A DNA stretch of 64,000 bases. Source: Solenopsis invicta (Eukaryota > Arthropoda > Insecta > Hymenoptera > Formicidae). This document shows, one piece after another, positions 51,201 through 63,623 of this stretch (the stretch's first letter is position 1; the number at the start of each line of letters is the position of its first letter). The position numbers were made by a program, and so were the translations under genes. The stretch is taken from assembly GCF_016802725.1 (NCBI RefSeq), contig NC_052672.1:15882710-15946709 (forward strand). Reading direction: 5' to 3'. The notes beneath the pieces are model-generated. The model ran no database searches. It was not told the DNA's origin and saw nothing but the letters and a program-made list of their open reading frames with translations.

Positions 51201-54200
51201 AGACTCCGAAGCATATCGTGGCTATGTTTAACCCGATGTCAATTTCCAGACGCGGCAGTGGATGTAGCTACCGCTCGAATGTAGCCAGATGTACGTAATG
51301 GCAGCATTTCTGCGGAAATGGTGCAGTGCATAGCTCGTGAGCGGCGCGTCTAGGCAAGCATTAGGGCTCCTGTTGCTGACCAAAGATGGCTATGCGAAAG
51401 ACGTATTGCGTGCCGAAAAAGGAACCTTGTAGCGATACAATTTTAATTAAAATGTCATTAGCAGATAGCGATATTGCTGCCGTTAGCTCATTAAAAATAC
51501 ATTTTTTCAGTACATTCGTCCATGTAAAAAATTTTACTATAATTTCAGTATACACAACAGACTGAAGAAATGTACGAGAAGAAAAAAAAAACAAAAAATA
51601 AGATCGTAAGAAACACTGTGCAATTTGAACAGATGGAAAAAATATGCGTAAAAAATAAAAATTATAGTAGAGAAGTAAAAAAATAAAAAGCAAAGAGAGA
51701 AACGAAAAAAAAGCAATAAAAGAAAGAACAATTTCGTCAAGTAAAATTTCTACAGAGGTATAAAACTTGTAATTTCTAACACGCTACGGAAAGGTGTCTC
51801 GAATTCGAAAACGAAAGCTAAGAGAGAAAAATTCATCGCCCGGCGAAATCCGGGGCGCGTGTGACGATAAGCCGACGACGCGAAATTCCGGCGGATCCGC
51901 GAAAATGGGAATCCGGACCGTGTCAATTACCCGCGCGCTTATAAAATATTTGCTCGTCCGCGGAATCTCGACGCGCGGACACGGCCGACACCAATCAAGC
52001 CGGCTGGACGCCGGCGTCCATCCGTCAGCAGTGGATAATCCAGAGGCCGCAGGGCTCCATCGTTTCCCGACCCTTCCCCACATGCGTCGCCGCCATGAAA
52101 AATGCATCGCAGGGCGAGTGCATACGACGCGGCATCAACCGTGGTTGGCCCACCGACCGTGTCGGAAATATGCAACCCGACGCGTGTACGCAAACAGCTG
52201 ATTGAAATTACGTTCGGGCGGGTTCGGACTGCATTCGCATTTTCCCCGTCTCCGCCTCGTTTACGAGGGTGAAATCAAGTTTCGTGGAAAAGTGGAAAGG
52301 TGGCGAGGGTCTCTTAGGAAATAATCCGGCGAGGAAAGAATACATTGTGCGAGGGGAAAAGTGCAGTTTCGCGTGTGCGCAAATGCCCGCGGCTAAATTG
52401 CACGTATAACGACGATCTCTTTATAATATGTACCCTTGTTCCAACAAGAAAATTAGGCGAGCATCGCGAGTTTTCGGGCGAAAAAGAACGCGAGATGATT
52501 TATTTTAATTGCGCCTGGAGCGAACGATACTGTAGTTTGTTGATTAAAAATTGTAGCAAACGGTAAAACAGAATCTCTGTTCCAATCTACAAATATCTGT
52601 GCTCTTCTTTTTTTTTCTTTTTCGCACAGATAGTCATTTTTGAAAGCGCATTATTTACCCAAAGATCAATACATTTTGTTTGCAAACCCGGAAATTCTTC
52701 CTAAGAGTTTGTTGTTGTCGATCTCGATATCTCAACTTATTTCGGTGAGTTGCGGTCAACCAATCTCGCCAGGTAATATCACGACTGATAGACCGGCTAT
52801 CGCATTACCGTAAATATCAGCGGGATTCACGCTCTCTCACTGTGGCTCGCGGCAAATTGTAACGTAGGACGGGAGTTCGCGGTCGTCTGGAACTTACGAG
52901 TGTCGGGGATTACGATGCGGTTCCAAGAGTATGTCGCCAGACCATGAAGAAGAGGAGAGCGGGGTGGAGAAGGAGACGCTGCACCCGAGGCTGCAAAGGG
53001 GGAGAAGCACACGGTGGATGGAGAAGACGGAGGTTGCTCGAGTGTGCGGGCGCGAAGGCCACGCGCTCCGGTATTATTTACGGGGCAACTTGCAAAGTGA
53101 GAAAAATTACGCCGGCTAGCGCCGGTTTCGCGGAGACAACGCTGGTTTATGCCACGGACCCGAGCGGCCGCACACAACACCGTGCGGTTCCGCGGGCCAG
53201 AGAGAAGGGACGATGTTTACGAGTTTTTCAGCCGGGTTACGTACTTCGCTCGTTCTCCACGACGAATAATCTCAGCGGAGTGCGAAAGGACTATCTCCTT
53301 TATCGTTCTCCGTCAGAGATTTCACGTGCAAACAGAATGTTCGTTCATAGCAAAAATATAGAATTTTATTATTTTAGTTTGATATATCTAATTGAAATAC
53401 TCCGAAACGAGAACAGTTTTCAAATTCAAGAATGCGTTACACTCGTTAATTAACCTTCGTTGCATTTTACGCTACAAAGTTTTTCACAAAAATATTTTCA
53501 TGATATCAATCTGAATCTTATTCATGATTCTAAATTTATACGTATAATTCTAAATTACGAGCATTTCTGTGTAAGACAAGAAACATGATTTTTAATAAAA
53601 AAAATTCTGTCATTTTAAATTTTAAATTAAGATTAAGATTTTAAATATTCTGCTATTAAAGTGACGAACGAAAGAAAAACGCGAAATGTAAGAGTGAGTT
53701 TTTCATTAAAATTCTTCATTTTATACCGTAATTATAATAATAAATAAAATTATGAAATATTCTACAATTATTATTTCCTCTTGTTTCATCGAATAAATAG
53801 CGATGCAGACATTTCTGCAGTACGTAGATCATTAGTAGTACGTACAACCGGCAACACCGACTGCGTGAACGCAGGAAGGTTTTGTCCCCATGAAAATGGC
53901 GAAGACGGAAGCAGCTCGACGCCACTCGGTGAAGCGGAATTGTTTAAACTCGTTACATCCGTTATTACTGCCATTAGCGTTGCTCGGCGCGCGATGTTCA
54001 CGCGGTGTCGTTCGAACAAAGTCGCGTACTCGCTGTCATATAATTACGCGAGTTTAACGAGAACGACCGGGAGAAAAGGTGGAAGCGGTACGTGCGAGAA
54101 GTAAACGTTCACGACGTTTTTAGAAAAGCCTCGCTGAATTTTTCTCCAAGAAAGCGGGCCGCGTGACATGAAAATCGTGACGTTCATTCGATCCTGATAA

Positions 54201-54455
54201 CGCGTTAACGTCAACCAAACCTCTGTTAAGAGCGAGACGAGTCGATGAACAAATGTTTGTGGCATGAGCGATCGGGTGATTTTCGTAACGCCTTCGCGGC
54301 ACCCCGCGCGCACTTCCCGATGTACGTACATACGTATGTACGTTACACGTATATATGGCGTCCGCGAGTTTTATACATGCGTATTTATACGATAAATACA
54401 AACGAAGTCGCGAGCTGGCCGAATTATTGGAAATATCGCGCGATGAATATTTTCG
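51201..54455. other. Non-coding stretch
   Basis: CpG-rich blocks at 51800-52300 and 52830-53260 are open on both strands (up to 169 codons at 52944-53453, Arg/Gly-rich). AT-rich at 51480-51740 and 53450-53780. No domain recognised. Confidence 0.3.
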
Positions 54456-54473
54456 TAAAAAAAAAAAAAAAAA
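54456..54473. repeat. Poly-A run of 18 bases
   Basis: Pure A on the plus strand, with no upstream polyadenylation signal in a usual position and no target duplication. I do not call it a retrotransposed tail. Confidence 0.85.
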
Positions 54474-57400
54474 GCGGCGACGGCTTGCTCGCCCTGACCG
54501 ATCCTGCTGAATTTCAGCCCCCGTGCGCGCTTTAATTAATCGTAGCCGGCGGAACAACCGAAGGGAACGAGAGCGGACGAGGAGAAGAGAGATAAAGAGA
54601 GAAAGAGAGAGGGAGAGAAAAAAAGCTATACTTCCGCCCGGTTATTTGGAGCGGCGAGCCGGATCGATGTATCCGGTAATTCGAGCTGGATCTCATTGCT
54701 CGTGCCAAAATTCTCGAGCGCCGGCTCGAGAGCGTAGTAAAACGCGAGTCGGCAGCGGCGGCGGCGGTAGTACGATTAAAGCGTCGTTAGCATCGATTAG
54801 CTTCGTAAAGCTTCCACGCCGAGTGAGCCCCGCCGTGCTTTTTCACGGCGTAAACCCGACGAGTGTTTTTCCCGGCGCGCAGTCTCCTGGAAAGGGATCC
54901 CTTAGCCCGTACCCCGACTACGCCGTGTCGCGCATACGTGCATACAACACTGCGACTGCAAGATAAACAAATCGAAAATCGATTCCCCGGGTCATTCGGT
55001 ATTATTGCAGTTGCGCCGCGGCGCGGCTCGGCGCGGCGGCGTTCCGGTGATTTCATGTGAAATTCGAGCGTTCTCATTCGGGATTTCGACGGGATCGACC
55101 GGTAATTTTGCAGCTCGCCCTCTCCCGTCTTCCACGCATGAGCGTGAGCAGTAAGATAAAATGTCGAAATTGATACTACCGCAATTAGCAAAATAAATAG
55201 CAATTAGTAAATTGAAAATTATCGCGAATATAATGCGTTGGAATAATATCAAAATGCTTTAGACTCGTCGGACTTTATCCAAAGCAAATTCCGTTACTGC
55301 ACACGCATGCCAAATTAATGCACGAATCTGTTAAACGGGAGAAAAGAATGCCATAATAATTTGATGCGGCCAACGTGTCATGCTACGATCTTTAACGTAA
55401 TTAAGATCCGCGCACGAGATTGTGGCTTTTAGCTAAATGGACCGATGGAGAGGAAAACGATGTAGCAAGCATTATCTACATTTATACGAGTCAGGAGACT
55501 CGTATTTATACCCGTCCATTCTGAGGTACCGAGAATTGCTATTCTCTCACTTATGATTCTCCTAACGGAGGTGGTATGTAATACCAAAAAGGATTCCACG
55601 AAAAGGATCAACAAGTTTTTTACAACGACATTGATAAATTGAATCTATATAATATTTTCAGACATGGCACATTCCCAAGCTGCTTAAATAAGCACGATAA
55701 TTTAGCGACTTGAGAATCCGTAGAACATACATTTTAAAAAGTGCATCTTGCTAGTGACAAGCGTTTAAGCCATTTCCTTGTAATAAAGCGACTACTAAAA
55801 AATAAGAAAAAAAAAAAATAAAAATAAAAAAATTAATCCGGCACATGCATCAAGAGTATATAATGAAAATTATAACGATAATATGAAAGAAAAACTCTCT
55901 TGGCGCGCTTAAGGGATATTTTTAATTCTCTCCGGTATTTATCGCGAGAGAGTACAAACACGCGGACGTTCCTGTAGTAACGCAATGTAGGGCGTTCAAT
56001 GCCCGGCAGAGAAGGTTGCGCGATCTAACGAGGTCAGTTCCTCGTTTTTAATCTGAATAACCCGAGCGTCCTAAGAGCGGAGGGCGATCGGTATGAACGG
56101 GGCATTATCGCAGAGCTCCCGCGGTCTATTTTCCGACGCTGTGGGCGGCATCAAAGGGCCACGCAACCAACTCTCGCACGAACGTGTGCGTTCATCCACG
56201 CGCGGCATGCAGGCGTGCATCCATGGCGGTTTAACGAGGCACGAAGTTTCTCGCCATTACGTCGAGATAAGGAGTTTTTGCTCCTCTCTTTTGCCGGGGT
56301 GACAGGGTTAACGGGAGTCAGGGAAACAAATTGCAGGACCGCCAAAAAGTAGCAACAAACCCCCGCGAACTTTGGCTTTCGCGTACTGAGAGTGGAAATT
56401 ACACCGCGTCGCGCTTCTCCTTTTAGCCCGCTTCGCTTTTGTGTGCGCGGGACCAGATTTCTACCGGGAATCTCGTAAGATCGATCGATACTTTAGCTAC
56501 AGGCGATGCCGCCATTGCTCTTGCGACGTTTTTTGCGAAAAAATTCTGTAGGTGCAATGATTTATGAACCCGTCGCGTCACGGAGGTACGAAAAGCTCCC
56601 GGTATCAAAAAGCGCGAACGACGTTGGTTTTTCTTTTTTTTCCGCCAACCCCCTTCTCCCCCCCCCTATTTTTATAGCATGCCATTACGTGATATTTCCA
56701 CACTTTTACATCGTTATATGCCACATTGATGTGTCTCTATATTTCGACGAGATGAACACCTTTGAAACTATCAATATGAATTACGGTGGAAACCAAGATA
56801 CGCGCGGTATAAAGGGAGCGCATTTTATAAAATAAATTATAGCACACATAGAACAAGCGGCAATTAAAGACACTCGGAATCAGCGTGCCTGTCAATCGCA
56901 GATTATTACAGCATGTTTCGTTAATTAGCTCAATTCCTACGAATTTCTCATCTTTCGTGACCCTGAAACGAGCAGAAGGCGTAGCTATTATTAGGCAGTC
57001 GTTCAATTAAAATGTTACGTGCCATTTTCGCCCATCCCATCGCGTGGAGGCTAATAAAATACGTTAAATTGAGTGCCATTTTTCGTGGGAATACATTGCA
57101 TTGCGCAGCGGAAAAGGTAAAGCATGCTACTAATTTTACCATTCACCAACTAATTTTATCATACCAACGAAAATTGTATAATGAAATGATAGAGGAACGC
57201 AAAATATTACCTTTTTAATTAAAAAAAAAGTAATCCATTAATTTTATAACAGCCTTTGATAATTATTCTTTTGTGGATAAGAAAATTATATAAACTTAGT
57301 ATCTATAATGTAACATAAAGCATACGAGTGCTTTTCTATTACGATCACTTACAAAGCAATTCCTTTGTTCAAAATGCAACCGAAATTGTAGAAATTAATT

Positions 57401-57762
57401 TTTAAGAGAATTGTTTTTTGTTAGAGACGCAATATACGCGAGATATACGAGAGAATATAACGACCAATTTCGTATTTCGTTGCACTCCAGACTCCACCTC
57501 AAACGTGTATTTACGCACGTTTCATTCCCAAACGCGAATCTGAGAATACAAGTGCTCGCATTAAAGTCCGCCACGCAATAATCCCTCGGAAAGGGTTTCG
57601 CGTCTACGTGTCTACGCAAAAAGTGCCCGGCGGGAAAGCGATTTCGCAACGTTATATCGCATTGCCACAGCATCGACACAAAGTACACGAGGAGAAGCGC
57701 GTTTTCGCGTTAACGTAAAGAGGAACCGCTCCGGGGAACAACCGCTGCGAAGCGTATCGCAA
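54474..57762. other. Non-coding stretch
   Basis: CpG-rich at 54540-55140 and 56000-56460. A perfect 9 bp stem hairpin with a 4-base loop lies at 55484-55505. A C-run of about nine bases is at 56658. TATAAAGG near 56808 has no coding start behind it. Frames here lack domains. Confidence 0.3.
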
Positions 57763-57781
57763 CGGCGGCGGCGGCGGCGGG
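57763..57781. repeat. (CGG)n trinucleotide repeat
   Basis: Six uninterrupted units, about 40 bases before the next array. Confidence 0.95.
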
Positions 57782-57818
57782 ATGAATTTCTGTCCCTTTG
57801 AGAAGGGCTGCCGCCCCT

Positions 57819-57880
<62 letters not shown>
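57819..57880. repeat. (GA)n microsatellite
   Basis: About 60 bases of GA with one GATA interruption. It keeps Ser-Leu (minus) and Glu-Arg (plus) frames open that are not credible genes. Confidence 0.97.
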
Positions 57881-57881
<1 letters not shown>

Positions 57882-59988
57882 CGCGCACACGACTCGTACA
57901 ATCTCACTCACGTGTGTTCACGATCACGTGCTCGTAACACGCACGCGACAGAAGTGTGGCGGAGTGGCTGGCTGCTGCGAACGGTCATCGCGGGGGTGGC
58001 TTTCCACCGGTGGAAAGGGGCGGTCATCGCGTGCTTAATTTCGGGGTGGAATCGCATCCGAGATTGCGCCAGCTCACCGGCTGGCTAAACATGTTCCATT
58101 AAGTCGAGACGCAATTAGAAATAAAGGTGGCTGTCGGGGATACCTGCTGGTGGAACGTTTCTCGTTCAAGCCGCCGCTGCCGCCGCTGGCCGCTGCTGTG
58201 TGTGTATATGTGTCTCGGTGACGCTTCTCTCTTAGTCATCACCGTTACAGAACCCGCAAACGTGTAACCACCCTACCTGAAATGCTCCAACCCGACGAAC
58301 GACGTTCCGGGAAATAGCGCGGAGGGAAATATTCAGCTCGGTGCAAATCGCCCCGCTCTTACCTGTAACACGCACAAGAGGGAATTCCATTAAGTTTCGC
58401 GCTACGTCCGTGCTTTACAAGCGGAAATTGAGGAGGACGGGAATCCAAGTACAATGGGAATTCTTCCGCGCTTCTTGATCGTCGGAAATATGAGGCGGTA
58501 ATAACGGGACGAGATAACGGGAATGTATAGACCGGTAGCCTGCTTCAATACCTTCGACAACGAATGCCGGATACTTGGCGGCATAGAGAAATAATGAGAT
58601 TTATTTTATATCGAGATATCATCGTGCTATTTTACGATAACACGCCACAATAAACTAGTTGATTTGAAGAAAAGAATTCCTACGATATATCCTATACTTA
58701 TCATAAAATTGATTTTATACATATAAATTTCATTTGTGATTTAAGTTACGTATTTTTAGAGTTAAAAGTTATCATTTACCAAAGTGCTTTTAAACTTTTA
58801 ATTCCAAAATAGACGTATCGCATTAAAATAAATATAAAATGTAACAATTATAAATATATAGTTTAATTGTAAACTTTCATCTTATTTAAATATATCTCCA
58901 ACAGTATTGAGTACGCTCTCGTATATTCACGATTTTATAAATCATTGATCACGTGCAAACAGACGGTATTCAATCTCGACGATTAATACGGATGAACTAT
59001 CGTTCGCTCCTCGAGGAAGCGACGCTTGGATGCAAGGCATGCTAATTAATGTCGATAGAATGAAAAGGAACGATAATCGCGTTGTGTCGGCAGCGGGCTG
59101 TCGCATCGTGCATCAGTTAATTGGCGATCGAACGAGACGCAGATCTACGCTCGACGACGGGTCGTAAGCAACAACATGTGAAGTAATTATTATTTTGGTC
59201 AGCGATCTGTGACGATGTGCCAGCAGGAAGCTAAAGAAAGGGAGAGAGAACGGAAAACGGAGAATCTCATATCCGACAGAGTGCTCCACGGTGTTTGATA
59301 GGGGTGTCGCATTTACCTTCCGGTCTCACGCACAGGCTTACCACATCCCAGGGGAAGATATATTCACGTTAACTCTCTCATTTCTGCCGTCGCATTATAC
59401 CAACGTTTATGTTCCCCCGCGTTATTTATACATTTTTACCATGGATTTTCCGTTCTGGTGAAAATGGTCTTAATTCCGGAAAAGCTAAGGCATTTTTTTG
59501 TTTCGCGTATTAATGGAAAAAGACTCTGAAACGCGAGAGTCAGCAGAACTTTTATATCATATATTGCATTTGTGCCGAGCGTTTTTACCGACTTTTTTTT
59601 TTAAAAACAATGTTTCCGACAATAATTATGTTTTTCACATTTTTAAATTGTGTTAAATGAAGGGAATATTTAATTATGGACTTTTTCGCCCTCCCCGTTC
59701 TCATGATATTGTTAGGGTTAAGCGTAACTTCATTTCTAACTATATTATGGAACGTAGGGAAAAACGGGGTCAAAGCGCGCAGCTCGTGGTAAATAAAGGC
59801 CGGCAAACTTTTCCGATAAAGCGAGGGTTAAAAGCCCGCGCTGAACTTTTATCCTCGTCCATTTTCTAGATGACGCGCCGTGCCGCTCACGGGAGACAAA
59901 TATTTTTGCATCGAACATTTTCGTAATCAATGCGTAAAGCCGGCGCTATGTACGTGCTTTAATTGGTATCGATTTTTCATTCGATGCG
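57881..59988. other. Non-coding stretch
   Basis: CpG-rich to about 58260, then AT-rich at 58600-58960, then mixed. No gene or element seen. Confidence 0.35.
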
Positions 59989-60030
59989 TCGCTTATTATC
60001 CCTCGACGATTGATGAGGGATAATAAGCGA
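59989..60030. repeat. Perfect 16 bp stem hairpin, 10-base loop
   Basis: TCGCTTATTATCCCTC pairs exactly with GAGGGATAATAAGCGA. Pairing stops outside the stem, so it is too short for a microRNA precursor. It lies about 20 bases before a (GT)n array. Confidence 0.9.
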
Positions 60031-60044
60031 TCTTCACGACACTG

Positions 60045-60049
<5 letters not shown>

Positions 60050-60083
<34 letters not shown>

Positions 60084-60104
60084 CGTGCGTGTGTGTTTGT
60101 GTGT
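60050..60104. repeat. (GT)n microsatellite
   Basis: About 30 pure bases, then interrupted GT/GC units. Confidence 0.95.
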
Positions 60105-60271
60105 ATGCGCGTATGACAGTCTGAATATAGAATAACTTCCCTTACATTTTTTTATTTATAATTCTTTCCACAAGCGCATGATATGTAATAATTATAGTCG
60201 CTGACGTATAAAATCATTACATTGTAAAAAACACGGATATATTACATAAAGATATGTACGTAATATGTATA

Positions 60272-60517
60272 CACAGAAGGAACGGTTTTGCTAAAATATC
60301 TAAAAATTTAGTTAAATTTGAAAATAATTTTATCGGATCATCAAAATAATTATCTAGGTCATTCAAATTAATTGAAGAATATCAAAATTTTTTGCAGCCT
60401 TGCTCATTACACTTAAAAGTCCTTCATAATAATTTTGATGATTCAACAAAAATATTTTTAGATGTATATCTAACTGAATTTTTAGATATTTTAGCAAGAA
60501 ACCGTTCTTTCCTTGTG
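60272..60517. mobile_element. MITE, family A copy 2
   Basis: The left end CACAGAAGGAACGG and the right end, read in reverse as CACAAGGAAAGAACGG, are inverted, followed inward by GCTAAAATATCTAAAAATT on the left and its complement on the right. The inner arms carry the family core (ATCAAAATAATTAT and its complement). TA precedes the left end (60270-60271); the right flank is CG, so that target base pair may have decayed. The loop matches copy 3 in opposite orientation. No coding capacity. Confidence 0.75.
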
Positions 60518-60599
60518 CGTGAATATTATAATAAATCTATATAAAAAATGTTAATTTCTTTACTTCACAATAAAAGATCAGCAAAAGAGGGTTGTTGTA

Positions 60600-60821
60600 C
60601 ACCGAAATGGAAATTCCAATTCCAAGAAGGAGTTACGGTAGATGAATAAAAATTACAGAATAATTGTTTACACCAGTTATTACATTGATTCTAGTTACAA
60701 AAGCACAATTCACTTTGTAATTGGTAACATTGTAATAACTCATGTAGATAAATATTCCGTGTAATTTTCATTCACCTAGCCTAACTCCTTCTTGGTGTTG
60801 AGATTTCCATTTCCGTCACTG
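60600..60821. mobile_element. TA-flanked MITE (Tc1/mariner-like), family C
   Basis: Left end CACCGAAATGGAAAT (from 60600); right end, read in reverse, CAGTGACGGAAATGGAAAT (to 60821). The arms stay similar inward for about 85 bases, including AAGAAGGAGTTA at 60625 and its complement near 60782. TA lies outside both ends (60598-60599 and 60822-60823). Its sequence is unrelated to families A and B. No coding capacity. Confidence 0.8.
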
Positions 60822-60823
60822 TA

Positions 60824-62177
60824 TTTCTCGTCAAGATTGCTTTTATAGAATTATAAACGCATTGTGTCAAACATAAATCACTTGAAACTGCTTTTCAAAG
60901 CGGCTACGGTTTCCTACGGTTTCCGTTCAACCGTACACAAGGAAGCAAGCCCGTGTTACATGAAATTAACCCATCGTGGACGTTAGAAGGTTTATCTCTC
61001 CACTGAGTAGCACAGCTAGACGAATACGTATACGTTCTTCTGGTAGGAAATGCGTCTATGTCTCTCGGGACATTCATATGCATATCCGTGTGTGTACGCG
61101 TGTGAGTACCACGAGAGAGCCATAATCGTCCTCTGAGCATTCTCCAGTTCATTCATGCGCCTCGAGTAGTAGTGGTAGGCGAGACTATTCCAGTAGGTGA
61201 AATGTACTCAACATCGATCAAGTACGGAGAGAGAAGTATGGGTATTTCCGTATTTGATGAGGAGAGACTGAAAAGTGTGTACACGTGCATTAAGAATCAA
61301 ATTGTCGATTTCGATTTTTACACTTATATATCCTCTCGCTTCTCAGTCACAGATTGCTTGCATATTTCATTTCGCGAATTATTATCGTGTTTCATCGCGA
61401 GTTGATTAATTCACGCTAGCTTTTCCCGAATGGATTACAATTACTCAAAATCGTCGTTATAAATTGCATTTATCGTCTTCGTTACTACAATTAGGTTGCA
61501 TCGATGTAGCGATGCGAGTGGCCCTCCGCAAAACTGACGCCCTACGCTCGGTGCTCCTAAACGAAGGGCGAACAAAATATAGTGTACCGCACGGCGGGTT
61601 GTACGACAGGCACACGCAGCACGAGATAGCAGAATTGGCAGGAAATTGCGAATTGCCGGCGAGAGGCAGGCTGGCAGCCGCCGCGTTTGGGAGGCACGAA
61701 ATAATCCGACCTGCAAATTGAAACCGGTCGCCGGATAGTTTGAGCGGTATCGGCCACCGATAACCGGTCGCGCGCGCCAGCTGACGACCGGTGAAAATCC
61801 ACCTGGAAAAATAGCGCGATGGTGCGAACAGGGGAGACGGGGAAAGCGCGTCACGGTATACACGGGCCAGGAATACAAACCGCTCTTTTTTTTTTTACTA
61901 GACACGAAAATGCGCCTGCGTCGATGCAAAAAGTTTGTACGCGCAAACGCTCTCACGAAATCGCGCGAATCAAATTGCGATTTAAAATCTCATTTGACTC
62001 ATATGATTTGCCTCTCTGATTATTTTCCGTAGTTACGATACCGATGCCATTGGCTGAGAGTATTACATATTTATTTCGAGATGTTTTTTTCGTTGCTTTT
62101 GTAACCGGCAATTATTTCAACATAACGATACATCAGCGAATAAGCACTCTTATCTTATTTTAAGTTAAGCACAAATA
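60824..62177. other. Non-coding stretch
   Basis: CpG-rich at 61500-61860, where a 171-codon minus frame (61441-61956) and shorter plus frames overlap. It crosses a poly-T run (about 61887-61897). No recognisable domain. Confidence 0.3.
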
Positions 62178-62403
62178 TACAAAAGAACGATTTCGCTGAA
62201 ATATTTGTTAAAAATTTAGTTAGATACAGACGTGAAAATAATGTTCGTTGAACCATTAAAACCATTATGAAGGACGTTCAAGCAATGCGCTGCAAAAAGT
62301 TTTGACATTCTAGCAGCTTGAATGTCCTCCATAATTATTTTAGAGTCTAACAATGCTGTATCCAGCAAAATTTTTAAATCTTTCAACAAATCTTTTAACA
62401 AAA
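62178..62403. mobile_element. MITE, family A copy 3
   Basis: Arms 62232-62282 and 62317-62356 pair around the family core (TATGAAGGACGTTCAAG on the left). The loop has GCTGCAAAAAGTTTTGACATTC, whose complement occurs in copy 2, and a weaker version occurs in copy 1. The left end is preceded by TA. The right end is diverged, so that boundary is approximate. Confidence 0.7.
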
Positions 62404-63578
62404 TCTAAATATTTCGAAGGTAAGGCGTCAACATGTAAATAAAAGTAAAAACAATCGTTAAGAAAAAAGCGAGGCATATTAGACAATTAGATTCTGAAAA
62501 TTCACTGTCAGTAGAAATTTCTAATGATAAACACGATATACGAAACACGGTCTCATAGGTCACATTCGCCCTGAGGAGTAGTGCTGAATCAGGACGAAGC
62601 GAAGTGAAACGCGGTCCCTATGATCTCGCACACGTGCGTTGGTCGCGCGCGCATGCGATTATTTATCTTTAATTAGAGGCTTCGACCTATTGCTCGACAC
62701 ACGAGGCCCAGGGGTACCCAGTTGCTTCGCGAATGCACGTGTGACTTTGCCATATGCCATGTACAATCGCGACAAATTTCCGTAGCGATTCAACTATTAC
62801 ATTGTGTTTCACACTGTTTAATCCTTGCGGACGTTAAATTTATCATCCGATTCAACATTGTCACGAAGAAATATCCTTTCCACGTGCGTACATGTTTCTC
62901 AGTTTTCCTCTTTACTAAATTCCATGTAAGAATTGCGACAATAAAAGTGCTTCGCTATCTAAGATATTTAATTATTATGTTTTCTCCAGACAAATGTTAC
63001 TCGTATAATCACTCATTTTAATAAAAATTTTCACAATGATTCGTAAATATCGTCTTTAAATCCCGATACACTTCGATGCGCATTCATCAAGGAGGTATTC
63101 TTAGGAACTTCTCTTTTATCATGGAAAGTACGCGCGTGTTAATTAAAACAGATGCGTCAGGCGTTTACGGCGAGAGATTACATTGCCGCATCGAGCCGTA
63201 TCCGGAAGCGTGCCAACTCTCAAGCAACGTTTAAGGAAACTTCTCAGTCCGGCGATTCCATTCGTAGCAAGATCGATATCGAGAAAAGTCGTCGAAGAAC
63301 CGTTTTACGGCTCGCTCGTTCATCCGCTGGCTGGCGTTGAGCGAGTACCAAAGATCCGCGAACGGTAAGAACCTTTGGATGCCCGCAACAGAGTTCTTAT
63401 ACGCACACATACATACGTAAAAGCATTGGGAGAGTGCACGCTGCAATGTGGCGCACAATGCATGGACCTGTCGCTCTAAATTGCTGGAAAAATGTTTGAT
63501 TTCGACGACTGACGTTAGCAGGTTTCGTTCTACTTTATAGATCTTCTAAATATGTGACGAATAAATGGATAATTGAAA
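62404..63578. other. Non-coding stretch
   Basis: Mixed composition. No gene or element seen. Confidence 0.35.
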
Positions 63579-63587
63579 CTCTCTCTC

Positions 63588-63621
<34 letters not shown>
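63579..63621. repeat. (CT)n microsatellite
   Basis: About 40 bases of CT with one CA interruption. Confidence 0.95.

Positions 63622-63623
<2 letters not shown>

Noticed and set aside
54456..54473. Poly-A run as a possible retroposed tail
   Set aside because: No gene-like sequence precedes it and no target duplication flanks it.
54787..55203. 138-codon minus-strand frame with a signal-peptide-like start
   Set aside because: The frame begins at TTG and not ATG, and no ATG precedes the hydrophobic segment. The overlapping 86-codon frame (54992-55252) also begins at TTG just after a stop.
59989..60030. MicroRNA precursor
   Set aside because: The total paired length is 16 bp and pairing stops at the stem base, well short of the roughly 30 bp needed.
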